Below the pieces are notes generated by a model, which had not been told where the DNA came from, did no database searches, and saw nothing but the letters and a program-made list of their open reading frames with translations. 64,000 nucleotides of DNA from contig QZJT01000120.1 of assembly GCA_003597935.1 (NCBI GenBank), forward strand, positions 1 through 64,000, given 5' to 3'. The position numbers and the translations under genes were made by a program. This DNA comes from Phycisphaerales bacterium. GTDB taxonomy: Bacteria > Planctomycetota > Phycisphaerae > UBA1845. Position 1 is the stretch's first letter, and every line of letters starts with the position of its first letter. Positions 48,933 to 59,152 of this stretch are shown here, piece by piece.

Positions 48933-50001
48933 GGGACCACTCCTGGTGGAGACGTTGTTCGAACAGGTCGGCGTCCCAGTCGCGCACCAGGATTCTGGGC
49001 AACTGAAACACGTCGGTGTGGGGTTGAACCGTGCCGCGGAAGTTGGAGACCGCGCGGGCAAAGCTGGCCTCGCGGACCAGCCGGACCGTGTTTTCCGAGT
49101 AGTCGCGGCGCGTGCCGAACGGATAACTGAAGCTGGTCACGGGCGCCGCAAGGAGTGATTCGAGGCGATGCTTGCTGGCCGTCAGTTCATCCCGCTGCAC
49201 GCTCTCGCTGTGGGCGGCCAGCCGGGCGTGCGATACCGTGTGGGCGCCGATCTCAATCAGCCCGCCCTCGGCCAGCGCCGCGACCTCGTCCGCCGTCAGC
49301 GGCCGGTGACTCTCTCGCGGCGAGCGGGGCACGCCCGACCACGCCGACAGCGCGTCCAGCGCCCGCTCGCGGGCGGCCTCCGTACACGGCGCCAGGCGAT
49401 CGAACAGATCGAGGTACAGGGCCTGCCGGCTCCACGGTCCGGCGGCGGGGGGGGGCGACGGTCCGTGGGCGTCGAGCACGGTCCACGACCGCCGGCGCTG
49501 AAACGCGTCTTCGTCATGGTCCCCGGCGTCCGCCAGCGTCCAGGATCCCGGCCGGCCTTCGATTTCGAGTTCCAGCCGCTGCGGCAGAGCGCGCGGCTGG
49601 AGCAGGATCCGCTCCAGCGCATCCCACCAGAACTCGCGCCGCCCGTCGAGATAGCCGGTGGCGATGAAGACCGTGGCCGGCACGCCGTGGCGCTCCAGCA
49701 GCGGCCTGGCGGCCAGCAGGTTGTCGGCGTAGCCGTCATCGAACGTGATCGCCACGGCCTGCTTCGGCAGTCGATTCTGCAGGGCCAGGTCGACGACGTC
49801 GGCAAGGCTCACCGGCGTGGCCACCCGGCGGAGGACGTCCAGATGATCGGAAAACCTCCCGTCGGAGACCGAGAGGAGTTGCGGGTCGGTCTGCGGCTCG
49901 GCCACGCGATGGTAGAGCAGGATCAACCCGCCCGGTGGAGGGGACTGCGGCTCGGGCCGCGGTGGACCGGCATGACGCGCTGTGACACCCGTCGCACTCA
50001 A
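48919..50001 (-). CDS. Polysaccharide deacetylase (NodB homology)
   Basis: LILLYHRVAEP, AITFDDGYADNLLAARPLLERHGVPATVFIATGYLDG, EIGAHTVSHARLA; TTGA overlap with the upstream methyltransferase. Confidence 0.9.
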   Translation of the reverse strand: MSATGVTARHAGPPRPEPQSPPPGGLILLYHRVAEPQTDPQLLSVSDGRFSDHLDVLRRVATPVSLADVVDLALQNRLPKQAVAITFDDGYADNLLAARPLLERHGVPATVFIATGYLDGRREFWWDALERILLQPRALPQRLELEIEGRPGSWTLADAGDHDEDAFQRRRSWTVLDAHGPSPPPAAGPWSRQALYLDLFDRLAPCTEAARERALDALSAWSGVPRSPRESHRPLTADEVAALAEGGLIEIGAHTVSHARLAAHSESVQRDELTASKHRLESLLAAPVTSFSYPFGTRRDYSENTVRLVREASFARAVSNFRGTVQPHTDVFQLPRILVRDWDADLFEQRLHQEWSRAGA

Positions 50002-50780
50002 GGCGTTTCCTGCGGCTTGACCGCCCTCATCGTGATCAGCAGTTGGTAGTCCGGGTCGTGGTGCTCGAGTTCCTCGGCGGCCAGGTCGCCGGCGCACAGA
50101 CCGTGCAGAAACGCGACCGCCGCGAGCACGTTGCCGGCGGATGTCACCTCCACGTGTTGCGCGGGAAAGGCTTCCTCCAGCAGCCGTCGGGCGGATTTCG
50201 TTGTCAGCCGCCAGCAGTCGCCCCAGCGATCCATATCATATCGGCTGATCTGGCTGATGCCCGGATTGGTGGCGAGCAACACGCCGCCGGGTTTCAGGAT
50301 CCGGTGCAGCGTCCGTACCGCGGCCCGGAGGTCGAAGATCATCATCAGCGTCTGCGTCAGGATCACGCAGTCGAAGGCGGCCGAGGGGATGGGATCGCCG
50401 CGCGTCAGGTCCGCGACGATGGTGGTGCGCGCCCCGCCCGGCTCCAGGTGGAGTACGTCGCTGCGCGTCACGCGGGCGCCGCCGAACCGCCGGGTGTAGG
50501 CGTCGTCCGCCACCTCCAGCACGCGGCCGCGGATGTCGTCCGCGTGCCGGCCCAGAAACGCCTCGATGTAATAGCGGTCGATGCAGAGTCCGCGATCGAA
50601 GCCGAACCGGCGGTCGATCGGATCCAGTCGGCGCAGGTCGCCGAAGTCCACCGCCCCGACGCCGAGTCCGTCGGCGCTTTCCCGGTGCGCACCGCCGCGA
50701 TGCTCGCCGTGCCCGCGCCCGCGAGTGGAAAGGACGTTCACGTCAGCGAGGGCGTGTTTCCCGGTGTCCGTTCCGCGCAT
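49998..50780 (-). CDS. Class I SAM-dependent methyltransferase
   Basis: FDCVILTQTLMMIFDLRAAVRTLHRILKPGGVLLATNPGISQISRYDMDRWGDCWRLT. Confidence 0.82.
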   Translation of the reverse strand: MRGTDTGKHALADVNVLSTRGRGHGEHRGGAHRESADGLGVGAVDFGDLRRLDPIDRRFGFDRGLCIDRYYIEAFLGRHADDIRGRVLEVADDAYTRRFGGARVTRSDVLHLEPGGARTTIVADLTRGDPIPSAAFDCVILTQTLMMIFDLRAAVRTLHRILKPGGVLLATNPGISQISRYDMDRWGDCWRLTTKSARRLLEEAFPAQHVEVTSAGNVLAAVAFLHGLCAGDLAAEELEHHDPDYQLLITMRAVKPQETP

Positions 50781-51697
50781 TACTCCCTCCGCCTGGCATA
50801 GATCAGCAGGAAATAGCGGGTGGCGGGCGTGAGCCTGAAGGGCGGACATGCGCCGGGGTTGGTCTGCCCATCGAAGTCGTTGATGAGGTACTCGAAGCCG
50901 CACCGATCGAGCACTTGGAGAATCCGGTGCAGCGTTCTGGGCAGACCGGGCAGGTGGTGATACTCGATGACCATCTCGCGGACGTGGCGAAGGCACGGCT
51001 CGCCGTCCGCGATCACGTCCCACTCCGCGCCTTCGATGTTCATCTTGAGAAAATCGACGGGACCGGTCAGCACGTCGCCAAGCCGCACGGCGGGCACGGT
51101 CACGGATGGCTGGCGCGGCGCGGCGTCCGTGGCATACGGTTCCAGGCAGCTTGCACAGACGCCGTCCGAAGCCAACCCAAGGGCGCCCGAAGCGGCCGCC
51201 ACGGCGGCCTGGTGCAGTTCGACGCGCTCCAGCCCGTTGCGTTCGACGTTCTCGCGCAGCAGCGGGAAGATGGCAGGGTCCGGCTCGAAGGCGATGACCC
51301 GCGCGGCCGGGTACACGTGTTTGAAGTAGAGCACCGACATGCCGATGTTGCTGCCGCAGTCCACGACGAGCGGATCCGGGCGGGCAGCCTCGAAGTGGTA
51401 GATGCGCTGGACGAAAATGTCCTTGAAGAGAATGTAGAAGTTCGGTCCATCGTTGATGCGCACGCGGAAATCGAGACACGGGACGACGGCGCCGGCCGGC
51501 GTGCCGGCCATGCGAGCTTTCAGGCGCGACAATCGAAGCGCCCAGCCGGCGGCGTTCCAGCCGCGCCGCGGCGCCGGCGCCGCCTCGATGTCGGCGAACG
51601 GGCGCACTGCCGGCGGAGCTTCCGACTGCGTCCCGGTGGCGTGGCCCGTACCGCTGTCCGTCAAACAACGCTGCACGATCAAGGCTCCACGGGCCAA
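50780..51697 (-). CDS. FkbM family methyltransferase
   Basis: PLVVDCGSNIGMSVLYFKHVYPAARVIAFEPDPAIFPLLRENVERNGL...VDFLKMNIEGAEWDVI. Confidence 0.9.
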   Translation of the reverse strand: MARGALIVQRCLTDSGTGHATGTQSEAPPAVRPFADIEAAPAPRRGWNAAGWALRLSRLKARMAGTPAGAVVPCLDFRVRINDGPNFYILFKDIFVQRIYHFEAARPDPLVVDCGSNIGMSVLYFKHVYPAARVIAFEPDPAIFPLLRENVERNGLERVELHQAAVAAASGALGLASDGVCASCLEPYATDAAPRQPSVTVPAVRLGDVLTGPVDFLKMNIEGAEWDVIADGEPCLRHVREMVIEYHHLPGLPRTLHRILQVLDRCGFEYLINDFDGQTNPGACPPFRLTPATRYFLLIYARRRE

Positions 51698-51760
51698 CTA
51701 TGGTCGGACACGGAGACTCTCTATCAGCTATCGGACGCAAGCTCCGTTACCTTGAGACCA

Positions 51761-51783
51761 TCGCGGGAGGTCCAGTCCCGCGA
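51761..51783. repeat. Perfect 8-bp stem hairpin TCGCGGGA-ggtccag-TCCCGCGA
   Basis: Read directly in the intergenic region. Confidence 0.75.
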
Positions 51784-51934
51784 AGCCGCAAACAAGAACG
51801 GCCACCGTCGACGGCCGGCTCCCTGCCGGTGCGGGCCAGCCGCCGACCAGCCGGCTGATCAACGGCTTCGCCCGCCTGGCGCTCGGCGGCTCTGGGCCCT
51901 CACGTCGGATCGCTCGGCGGGAAGAAGCCGCGTT

Positions 51935-53224
51935 TCACCCTGCGCTGGCCATAAACGGAAACTCCCACTGTCTGTCAGGGTAGGCGATGTTCTCGAGTTC
52001 CATGAGCGATCGTATGAACGGCCGCATCAGCGGATTGCTGAACTTGTAATAGCCCTCGCGCACCTTCGTCAGGGTATGCGCCCGCTTGTCGCTCGCCAGT
52101 TCGCCCAGGTTCCAACTGAAGCTGGCAGGCTTCGGTTCGTCGCCGACAAACAGCGCCATGTTGCGGGCGATGTCCTTGACCTGGATTTCGCGTTCGTCGG
52201 ACAGCGCCATCCCCCAGAGCACGAGCGTGAACTTCTCGCTCGGCTTGCGGGTCGTGATCGTCGCCCGCCCGTATTGCTCGCTGAGCGTGTGCTCGGCGTT
52301 CTGAAGCGCATCCTGCAATCCGGTTGCGTACTCGTCCTCGCCGATCGTCACGTCCGGGGAGGCGCCCGCCAGGAGTTGCCGCGCGGCCGCGTGGGCCGCA
52401 TGCCGGCAGATCAGGTGAACGAAGTAGGGAAATCCGTCCGCCAGGCGAACGATCCGATCCCGGACGGCGCCTTTGACGGTAGCTCCCGTGTGCAACTCGC
52501 CTTTTCGCACAACGTCAGTCAGCTCGTCGATCGACATCCGGTCCAGCCTGAGCTGCGCCAGCGACCTGCCCAGCGACTCGTGCTCGCCGATCAGTTGCGT
52601 CAGCGTCTCGGCCACTCCGACGAGCATGATCTTCGTACGTGAGTCCGCGTCGGAGAACTGTTTCAGGAGTTCCGCCATCCTCGTGTGTGTCGGAGCGTCT
52701 TCGACCCGGTCGAATTCGTCGATGATGATCAGCCCCTCGGTCCCCGCGAACTGGTCGAGCAGCAGGCGCGGCGTGATCTGCTGCTCGGCGACGATGCGGC
52801 GGTAGGACTGTCGCATGCGGCGGGTCCCGCCGAATCCCAGCGTACCGCCGAATCCGAGATTTCCCTGCCGCTCCCCTTCCGATTCCACTCCGTTGAGCAC
52901 GACGTCGACGCCGGCGCTGGCCAGCACGTCACGGAAGATCGTGTCAAACGTGCTGGACCTCTCGCAGCGCACGAAATGCGTCTGATCTTCATCTCGCTGA
53001 ACGAAGAAGTACGCCAGCCTGGCAAGCGAGGTCTTTCCAACGCCGCGCTCGCCGTAGATCGCGACTTGACGCCCAGGGGCGCGAATCTCTGATTCGAGCC
53101 GGCGAATGTGCTCACTCCTGCCGGCGAAGAAGTCGGGCAGGTCGATCGGAGCGTAGGGCCTGAATGCCTGCTCGGCCCTGGCCAGGAAGTTCAGGTAGGT
53201 TTCTCTGGCCGGATCCTTGGTCAC
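51935..53224 (-). CDS. AAA/STAND-type ATPase (Orc1/Cdc6-like fold)
   Basis: QVAIYGERGVGKTSLARLAYFF (Walker A), LIIIDEFDRVED (Walker B), sensor-like MLVGVAETLTQLIGEHESLGRSL. Confidence 0.82.
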   Translation of the reverse strand: MTKDPARETYLNFLARAEQAFRPYAPIDLPDFFAGRSEHIRRLESEIRAPGRQVAIYGERGVGKTSLARLAYFFVQRDEDQTHFVRCERSSTFDTIFRDVLASAGVDVVLNGVESEGERQGNLGFGGTLGFGGTRRMRQSYRRIVAEQQITPRLLLDQFAGTEGLIIIDEFDRVEDAPTHTRMAELLKQFSDADSRTKIMLVGVAETLTQLIGEHESLGRSLAQLRLDRMSIDELTDVVRKGELHTGATVKGAVRDRIVRLADGFPYFVHLICRHAAHAAARQLLAGASPDVTIGEDEYATGLQDALQNAEHTLSEQYGRATITTRKPSEKFTLVLWGMALSDEREIQVKDIARNMALFVGDEPKPASFSWNLGELASDKRAHTLTKVREGYYKFSNPLMRPFIRSLMELENIAYPDRQWEFPFMASAG

Positions 53225-53292
53225 GCGGTCACTGTAGCGCTGGCGTCCTGCTCATGCAAGGCGGCCGGGCGGGCGTCCGGAGAGCCACCCAC

Positions 53293-54318
53293 TCAGGCAC
53301 ACCTCCCGCCGCGTGATGCCTTTTTTGGGCTGCGGCCATCTGACCACAACAGCGGATGCGCCGGGTCCGACGTGGACGCTGATTTCGCTCGCCCGTTTCG
53401 CGAGGCACGCCCCGCCTTGGTCGCCGGCGCGCTCAGTTCCGGATTCTCCGGGCCGACCAGCGGATCGCCGGGATTGATGTTCGCGAGTCGATCTTCGACC
53501 TTCTGGGCGTACTTGTTCGACAGCTCGAACCCGACGAACTTCCGCCGCAGTTTTTTCGCGACTGCCAGCGTGGTGCCGCTGCCGGCGAAGGGGTCCAGCA
53601 CCACGTCGCCCTCGTTCGAGCAGGCGCGGATGATGCGGCCCAGCAGTTGCTCGGGCATCTGGCAGCCGTGCCAGCCGCGGCGCTCGGCGAACGTGCCCGC
53701 CACCCGCGAGAAGTACCACGTGTCGCTGTGCGGCGGGAAGCGGTCGGGGATGTCCTGCGGGCGGAGCACGAAGCCGTCCCACATGGGGGTGCCCTGGGGA
53801 AGCTCGGGCGTGGCCATCCACGTGTCGTCGGGCACTCGCCCATCCGGGTTGGCCCGGCTGTCGCCGTAGACGATCTGCCGCGCCGACGGCACCCGGATCG
53901 CCAGCGAGTTGAACGTGAAGTCCTTCGGATCGCGCACGAAATAGAACAGGTGGGCGTGGCTGCGGGTGAACTTGTGCGTACAGTGGACGCCAAAGGTGTA
54001 GAACCAGACGACCCAATTGCGGCAGATGAAGCCCAGTTCACGGGTACAGAGCACCTTCAGCTCGGCCGCGTACTCGTCGCCGATCGCCAGCCAGAAAGTG
54101 CCGTTGGGCTTCAGCACGCGCCGGACGCCTTCGATCCACGACTTCGACCAGGCCACGTAATCGTCGGCGGCCCGCCAATCGTGATACACGTCGTAGTCGT
54201 AGCCGATATTGAAGGGCGGATCGGCGAATGCCAGATCGACCGACCCCGCCGGCATCGCGGCCATCCCCGCCACGCAGTCCGTGCCCTGTACTCGTCCCAG
54301 TCCAAGGGCCATCCTCAT
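53293..54318 (-). CDS. DNA modification methylase (N4/N6, beta-type motif order)
   Basis: [27 protein letters not shown] (motif IV DPPF), [30 protein letters not shown] (motif I). Confidence 0.9.
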   Translation of the reverse strand: MRMALGLGRVQGTDCVAGMAAMPAGSVDLAFADPPFNIGYDYDVYHDWRAADDYVAWSKSWIEGVRRVLKPNGTFWLAIGDEYAAELKVLCTRELGFICRNWVVWFYTFGVHCTHKFTRSHAHLFYFVRDPKDFTFNSLAIRVPSARQIVYGDSRANPDGRVPDDTWMATPELPQGTPMWDGFVLRPQDIPDRFPPHSDTWYFSRVAGTFAERRGWHGCQMPEQLLGRIIRACSNEGDVVLDPFAGSGTTLAVAKKLRRKFVGFELSNKYAQKVEDRLANINPGDPLVGPENPELSAPATKAGRASRNGRAKSASTSDPAHPLLWSDGRSPKKASRGGRCA

Positions 54319-54526
54319 CGCCTCCCCAAGGATAGTGGTACCAGGCAGCCTCGGCCTCAAGATGTTGGGCCACCGTTACGGTCGGACCATTATCGTGTCG
54401 GCCGACCGATGTCAACGCCGCCGTTACGCCGGGGGTGGGACGGCGCAGGGACCGCGGTCAGTGGCACCCGGCCGTCGGCGGCCAGGGGGCCAGGAAGGGT
54501 TGACCCCGCCCCGCGGCCTCCGCACG

Positions 54527-55699
54527 ATGCCGCCGTCCATGAAGATCTGCCACGTCATCACGCGCCTCATCATCGGCGGGGCGCAGGAGAACACGCTGCT
54601 GACCTGCCGCGGGCTGGTCGAGCGCGGGCACGAGGTGATGCTGGCGGCCGGGCAGGAGACCGGGCCGGAGGGGTCGCTGTGGCCGCAGGCGCAGGCCAGC
54701 GGAGCGTCGCTGGTCACGCTGGAGCACATGCGGAGGGCGGTGCGCCCGGCGGCTGACCTGCGGGCGATCCGAGAGCTGACCGACCTGTTCCGCGACTACC
54801 GTCCGGATGTCGTCCACACCCACAGCAGCAAGGCGGGCATTCTCGGGCGAGAGGCCGCCGCCCGCGCAGGCGTCCCGATCATCGTCCACACCATTCACGG
54901 CATGAGCTTCAACCGAACGCAGACGGCAGCGGTCCGATGGCTCTACCGCCAGTTGGAGCGACGGGCCGCACGCCGCACGCACCGCATCGTGTGCGTCGCG
55001 GACGCGATGGTGCGGCAGGCGGTGGCGGCGCGGCTGGCGCCGCCCGACCGGTTCGTCACCATCCGCTCCGGTATGGACACGGAACGGTTCCATCCGGATC
55101 CCGACCTGCGGGCGCGAGTGCGGACCGGCTGGGGCGTCGGCGAGTCGGGCGTCGTCGTCGGCACCGTCGCCCGGCTGTTCGACAACAAGGGTTACGAGGA
55201 GATCATGGCGGCCATGCCGGCCATCGTCGGTGCGGCGCCGGGAGTGCGGTTCGTATGGATCGGCCACGGTCCGCACCGGGAGCGTTATTCCCAACAGCTC
55301 GATCGATCGGGCCTGCGCCACCGAGTGACGTTCGTCGGGCTGGTCACGCCGGACGAGGTCGCCCGCCTGATGACCGGTTTCGATATCCTGTTGCACGCTT
55401 CCCGCTGGGAAGGACTGCCGCGGGCGGTGGTGCAGGCGCTGCTGACGGAGGTCCCGGCGGTCAGCTTCGACAACGACGGCGCGGCCGAGGTGGTGGTCAG
55501 CGGCCAGACCGGCGTCTGCGTTCCCTACGGCGACGTCGCCGGGCTGGCGGACGCAGTGATCTTGCTGGCGGGCGACGCCCGGCGGCGGGCGGAGCTGGGC
55601 CGGCTTGGGCGGCAGCGGTGCGTTGCGGAGTTCGACTGGCGGACGATGGTGGAGCGCCTCGACGGGCTGTACGCACAACTGGCGGAAGCGGCCGGGTAG
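54527..55699 (+). CDS. Glycosyltransferase family 4
   Basis: KICHVITRLIIGGAQENTLLTCRGLVERGHEV, VVHTHSSKAGILGREAAARAGVPIIVHTIHGMSF, DILLHASRWEGLPRAVVQALLTEVPAVSFDNDGAAEVV. Confidence 0.93.
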   Translation: MPPSMKICHVITRLIIGGAQENTLLTCRGLVERGHEVMLAAGQETGPEGSLWPQAQASGASLVTLEHMRRAVRPAADLRAIRELTDLFRDYRPDVVHTHSSKAGILGREAAARAGVPIIVHTIHGMSFNRTQTAAVRWLYRQLERRAARRTHRIVCVADAMVRQAVAARLAPPDRFVTIRSGMDTERFHPDPDLRARVRTGWGVGESGVVVGTVARLFDNKGYEEIMAAMPAIVGAAPGVRFVWIGHGPHRERYSQQLDRSGLRHRVTFVGLVTPDEVARLMTGFDILLHASRWEGLPRAVVQALLTEVPAVSFDNDGAAEVVVSGQTGVCVPYGDVAGLADAVILLAGDARRRAELGRLGRQRCVAEFDWRTMVERLDGLYAQLAEAAG

Positions 55700-55748
55700 C
55701 CGGCGGCAACGCCGAGCGGACCGGTGAGGGCAGCAGCGGCGACGGGAC

Positions 55749-55820
55749 AGCCGACGGAGGGATTCGAACCCTCAACCCCGGCTTTACGAAAGCCGTGCTC
55801 TACCGTTGAGCTACGTCGGC
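55749..55820 (-). tRNA. tRNA-Thr (anticodon CGT)
   Basis: Reverse complement folds as GCCGACG TA GCTC AACGGTA GAGC A CGGCT TTCGTAA AGCCG GGGTT GAGGG TTCGAAT CCCTC CGTCGGC T; anticodon loop TTCGTAA. Confidence 0.95.
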
Positions 55821-55909
55821 GAACGAGTTTGGTCGGCAGGATAATCCGTTCTGCGGGGCGGACTGTCAACGGCGGCGGTGGTCCAGGGACGGCTGCTCTG
55901 GAATGCGCG

Positions 55910-55938
55910 TTGGCATCGCTGATCCGATTTGCTATAGT
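55910..55938 (+). promoter_or_regulatory. sigma70-like promoter TTGGCA-N17-TATAGT
   Basis: Near-consensus -35/-10 with 17-bp spacer upstream of the hppA gene. Confidence 0.6.
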
Positions 55939-56132
55939 CCCGCCTTCCGGTGCAGAGCCGGTGGCGCGGTTGCGGCTCTATGCGTGCAACCTCATGTTTG
56001 ACAGGTGGTTACAGCGCCGTTGGGATGCCCCTGGCATCGGGTGCCGGCGGTCCGCCCTTTCCTGAAAAATATCGCAGCGAAATCGACGGATTCTATGGAG
56101 ATGAAGCGTTGAGACCCAATGTATTGACACCG

Positions 56133-58814
56133 ATGAAGCTGCTCCTGCTGGGAGCGATGTGTCTGAGCGTCGCGGGCGACGCACTGTTCGCCCAGGATGA
56201 GGCCGCCGCGCCGGCGGCGCAGGCCGAGATCCACATCCATGGCATCGCGGACATCCACTGGCTGTGGTATCTGGCGCCGGTCTGCAGCGTGATCGCGCTG
56301 GTCATGGCGCGAAAGTACTTCCTGGAAGTGCGCCTTTGCGACGAGGGCGATCCCGAGATGCAGCGCATCGCCGGCTACGTGCGCGAGGGCGCCATGGCCT
56401 ATCTGTTTCGGCAGTATCGGGTCGTGGGGGTCGTGTTCGTCGTCCTGATGGGCATCCTCGCCTGGATGGCGTATGGGCTGCACGTGCAGCACGGGCTGGT
56501 GCCGTTCGCGTTCATCACGGGGGGCTTTTTCAGCGGCTTGTGCGGCTATTTCGGCATGCGCACGGCCACCATGGCCGCCCATCGCACCGCGGCCGGAGCA
56601 CGGAACAGCCTCAACCAGGGGCTGCGCGTGGCGTTCCGGGCCGGCGCCGTTATGGGCCTGGTGGTTGTGGGGTTCGCCCTGTTTGACATTTGCGCGTGGT
56701 TCTTCGGCCTGAGCCTGTTCACGGAAATGCCGCTGCAAGAGATCACGGTCGTGATGCTGACGTTCGGCATGGGGGCCAGCACACAGGCGCTGTTCGCCCG
56801 CGTGGGCGGCGGCATCTACACCAAGGCCGCCGACGTGGGGGCGGACCTGGTGGGCAAGGTGGAGGCGGGCATTCCGGAGGACGACCCGCGCAATCCGGCC
56901 TGCATCGCCGACAACGTCGGCGACAACGTCGGCGACGTGGCCGGCATGGGGGCGGACCTGTACGAGTCCTACGCAGGGTCGATCCTTGCGACGGCGGCGC
57001 TGGGCGTGGCCGCGGCCCATGCCGTGGGCAACGTCGGCGAAATGCAGGACGCCATGAGGTTCATCGCGGTCCCGATGGTGGTGGCCGGCGTGGGCATCCT
57101 GGCGAGCATCTGGACCGGCATCAACCTGGTGAAGACGGAAGAGAATGCGACGATGTCGGTGCTGATGGCGGCGCTGAACCGCGGCCTGATCGCATCGAGC
57201 GTCGTGATCATGGCCGCCACCTACGGCGTGTGCTGGCTCCTGCTGGGGGGCATCCCCAGCGTGTCCTGGGCGGGCATCGCGACGTCGGTCGTGATCGGGC
57301 TGGTCGCCGGATACCTGATCGGACAGTGTACGGAGCGATATACGAGCTATGACTACAAGCCCACCCGGTCCATCGCCGAGCAGGGTCAGACCGGTCCGGC
57401 GACCGTCATCATTGCGGGCGTCGGCGTGGGCATGAAGAGCACGTGGGCGGCGCTGACGATCGTGATCGTGGGGATCATGTTCTCGTTCGCCCTGGCGGGC
57501 GGCCGGCAGGAGTTCATGCTGGGGTTGTACGGCGTGGGTCTGGCGGCGGTGGGCATGCTCGCCACACTCGGATTCACGCTGGCGACCGACGCCTATGGTC
57601 CCATCGCCGACAACGCCGGCGGCAACGCCCAGATGACCCATCAGGAACCCCACGTCCGTGAGCGAACGGACGCCTTGGATTCGCTGGGCAACACCACCGC
57701 CGCGACGGGCAAGGGGTTCGCGATCGGGTCGGCGGCGCTGACGGCGCTGGCGCTCCTGGCGGCGTACGTCGAAGAGGTCCGCATCGGACAAGTGCGGGAG
57801 GGCATGGCCAGCGTGGCCCGGATCGACGCTCGGACGAAGGCGGACGCCGATGCCGGCGTCGGCGACGTGTACTACATCGGCAACGGCAAGTTCGGCTGCA
57901 AGTTCCGGCCGGGGACCACGGAAGCGTCGTTCGACGCGTACATGCTGCTCAGCGGCGCCGCCCAGCCGGCGCTGGATGAGCTTCTGGCCGGCAACAACGG
58001 CGCGTACAAACTCCCGGCGCTGACGCCCGCCGCCCGCGAGAACGAGTTCGTGCAGGAGACGACGATCACGGACGCTTCGGGATCGCCGCACGACATACAG
58101 GTCGTCTCGTCGCGCAACGCCGCCATGGCGCACTTCATGGACTATTACAACGTGACGCTGATGAACCCGACGACGCTGTGCGGGATGTTCGCCGGCGTGA
58201 TGCTGGTGTTCGTCTTCTGCGCCCTGACGATGCAGGCGGTGGGCCGGGCAGCCTATCGCATGATGCTGGAGTGCCGCGAACAGTTCGGCCGGATCGCCTC
58301 CTACGTCGTCGCGACGAAGGGGCTTTCGGAGGAGGATTCCCGCAAGGCGGAGAACTGGCCGAACGAGCAGATCGTACACCAGGGCCAGAAGCTGCCGGAC
58401 TACGCCCGGTGCGTCGACATTTCCACGCTCGGCGCTCAGAAGGAAATGATCTTCCCGTCGCTGCTGGCGATCATCGTTCCGGTGGTCATCGGGCTGCTGT
58501 TCGGCGTGTCCGGCGTCATGGGGCTGCTGGCCGGGGGCCTGACCAGCGGGTTCGCCGTGGCGGTGTTCATGGCCAACGCCGGCGGGGCGTGGGACAACGC
58601 CAAGAAGTACGTGGAAAAGGGCAACTACGGCGGCAAAGGCAGCTTCACGCACAAGGCCACCGTGGTCGGTGACACGGTCGGCGACCCGTTCAAGGACACG
58701 TCCGGCCCCAGTCTCAACATCCTCATCAAGCTGATGAGCATGGTGAGCGTCGTGTTCGCCGGGCTGGTGGTGAAGTACGCCCCCGAGATCGGCGCGCTGA
58801 TCGGGCTGGGGTAG
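56133..58814 (+). CDS. hppA: Membrane-bound proton/sodium-translocating pyrophosphatase, K+-dependent type predicted
   Basis: GGGIYTKAADVGADLVGKVEAGIPEDDPRNPACIADNVGDNVGDVAGMGADLYESYAGS; DAYGPIADNAGGNAQM; GNTTAATGKGFAIGSAALTALAL (Ala at K+-dependence position); GDTVGDPFKDTSGPSLNILIKLMS. Confidence 0.95.
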   Translation: MKLLLLGAMCLSVAGDALFAQDEAAAPAAQAEIHIHGIADIHWLWYLAPVCSVIALVMARKYFLEVRLCDEGDPEMQRIAGYVREGAMAYLFRQYRVVGVVFVVLMGILAWMAYGLHVQHGLVPFAFITGGFFSGLCGYFGMRTATMAAHRTAAGARNSLNQGLRVAFRAGAVMGLVVVGFALFDICAWFFGLSLFTEMPLQEITVVMLTFGMGASTQALFARVGGGIYTKAADVGADLVGKVEAGIPEDDPRNPACIADNVGDNVGDVAGMGADLYESYAGSILATAALGVAAAHAVGNVGEMQDAMRFIAVPMVVAGVGILASIWTGINLVKTEENATMSVLMAALNRGLIASSVVIMAATYGVCWLLLGGIPSVSWAGIATSVVIGLVAGYLIGQCTERYTSYDYKPTRSIAEQGQTGPATVIIAGVGVGMKSTWAALTIVIVGIMFSFALAGGRQEFMLGLYGVGLAAVGMLATLGFTLATDAYGPIADNAGGNAQMTHQEPHVRERTDALDSLGNTTAATGKGFAIGSAALTALALLAAYVEEVRIGQVREGMASVARIDARTKADADAGVGDVYYIGNGKFGCKFRPGTTEASFDAYMLLSGAAQPALDELLAGNNGAYKLPALTPAARENEFVQETTITDASGSPHDIQVVSSRNAAMAHFMDYYNVTLMNPTTLCGMFAGVMLVFVFCALTMQAVGRAAYRMMLECREQFGRIASYVVATKGLSEEDSRKAENWPNEQIVHQGQKLPDYARCVDISTLGAQKEMIFPSLLAIIVPVVIGLLFGVSGVMGLLAGGLTSGFAVAVFMANAGGAWDNAKKYVEKGNYGGKGSFTHKATVVGDTVGDPFKDTSGPSLNILIKLMSMVSVVFAGLVVKYAPEIGALIGLG

Positions 58815-58858
58815 GCAGCGCAGACGGCCCGTCGGTGCGAATCCTGATCTGCTTCACG

Positions 58859-58892
58859 GACCGGCCCGCCATAGCGGGGCCGGTCTTTCTCT
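58859..58892 (+). terminator. Rho-independent terminator of hppA
   Basis: GACCGGCCCGCcatagCGGGGCCGGTC followed by TTTCTCTT. Confidence 0.75.
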
Positions 58893-59113
58893 TGGGGCGA
58901 GGATGGCTGGTGGGAGAGAAGTGACTCAGCGCGATTCACCCCCGGACGGGGAACTGCCGCGGCGCGGTGCAGCGGCCGCGCGGGACGTCGCTGGGGGAGC
59001 ATGAGGTCCGGCAAACGGCGCGGTCGCCCGCGGGCGACGTCACGGGATCGATAACGTCCCGATTGCGGTTCCGAACCCCCAGTCCTCCGAGACGATCGGG
59101 TCAGTGGGGACAA

Positions 59114-59152
59114 TTCTCCAGATTGAGAAGAGATCATTCTCGAATCAGAGAA
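59114..59152. promoter_or_regulatory. Two tandem TTCTC-N6-GAGAA dyads (putative operators)
   Basis: TTCTCCAGATTGAGAA at 59114-59129 and TTCTCGAATCAGAGAA at 59137-59152, 23 bp start-to-start. Confidence 0.55.

Noticed and set aside
49998-51740. Single 580-aa methyltransferase ORF
   Set aside because: The N-terminal 320 residues are a shadow frame of the FkbM gene; only the part from 50780 downward has methyltransferase motifs.
55992-58652. 886-aa minus-strand ORF
   Set aside because: Antisense shadow of hppA; His/Arg-rich.
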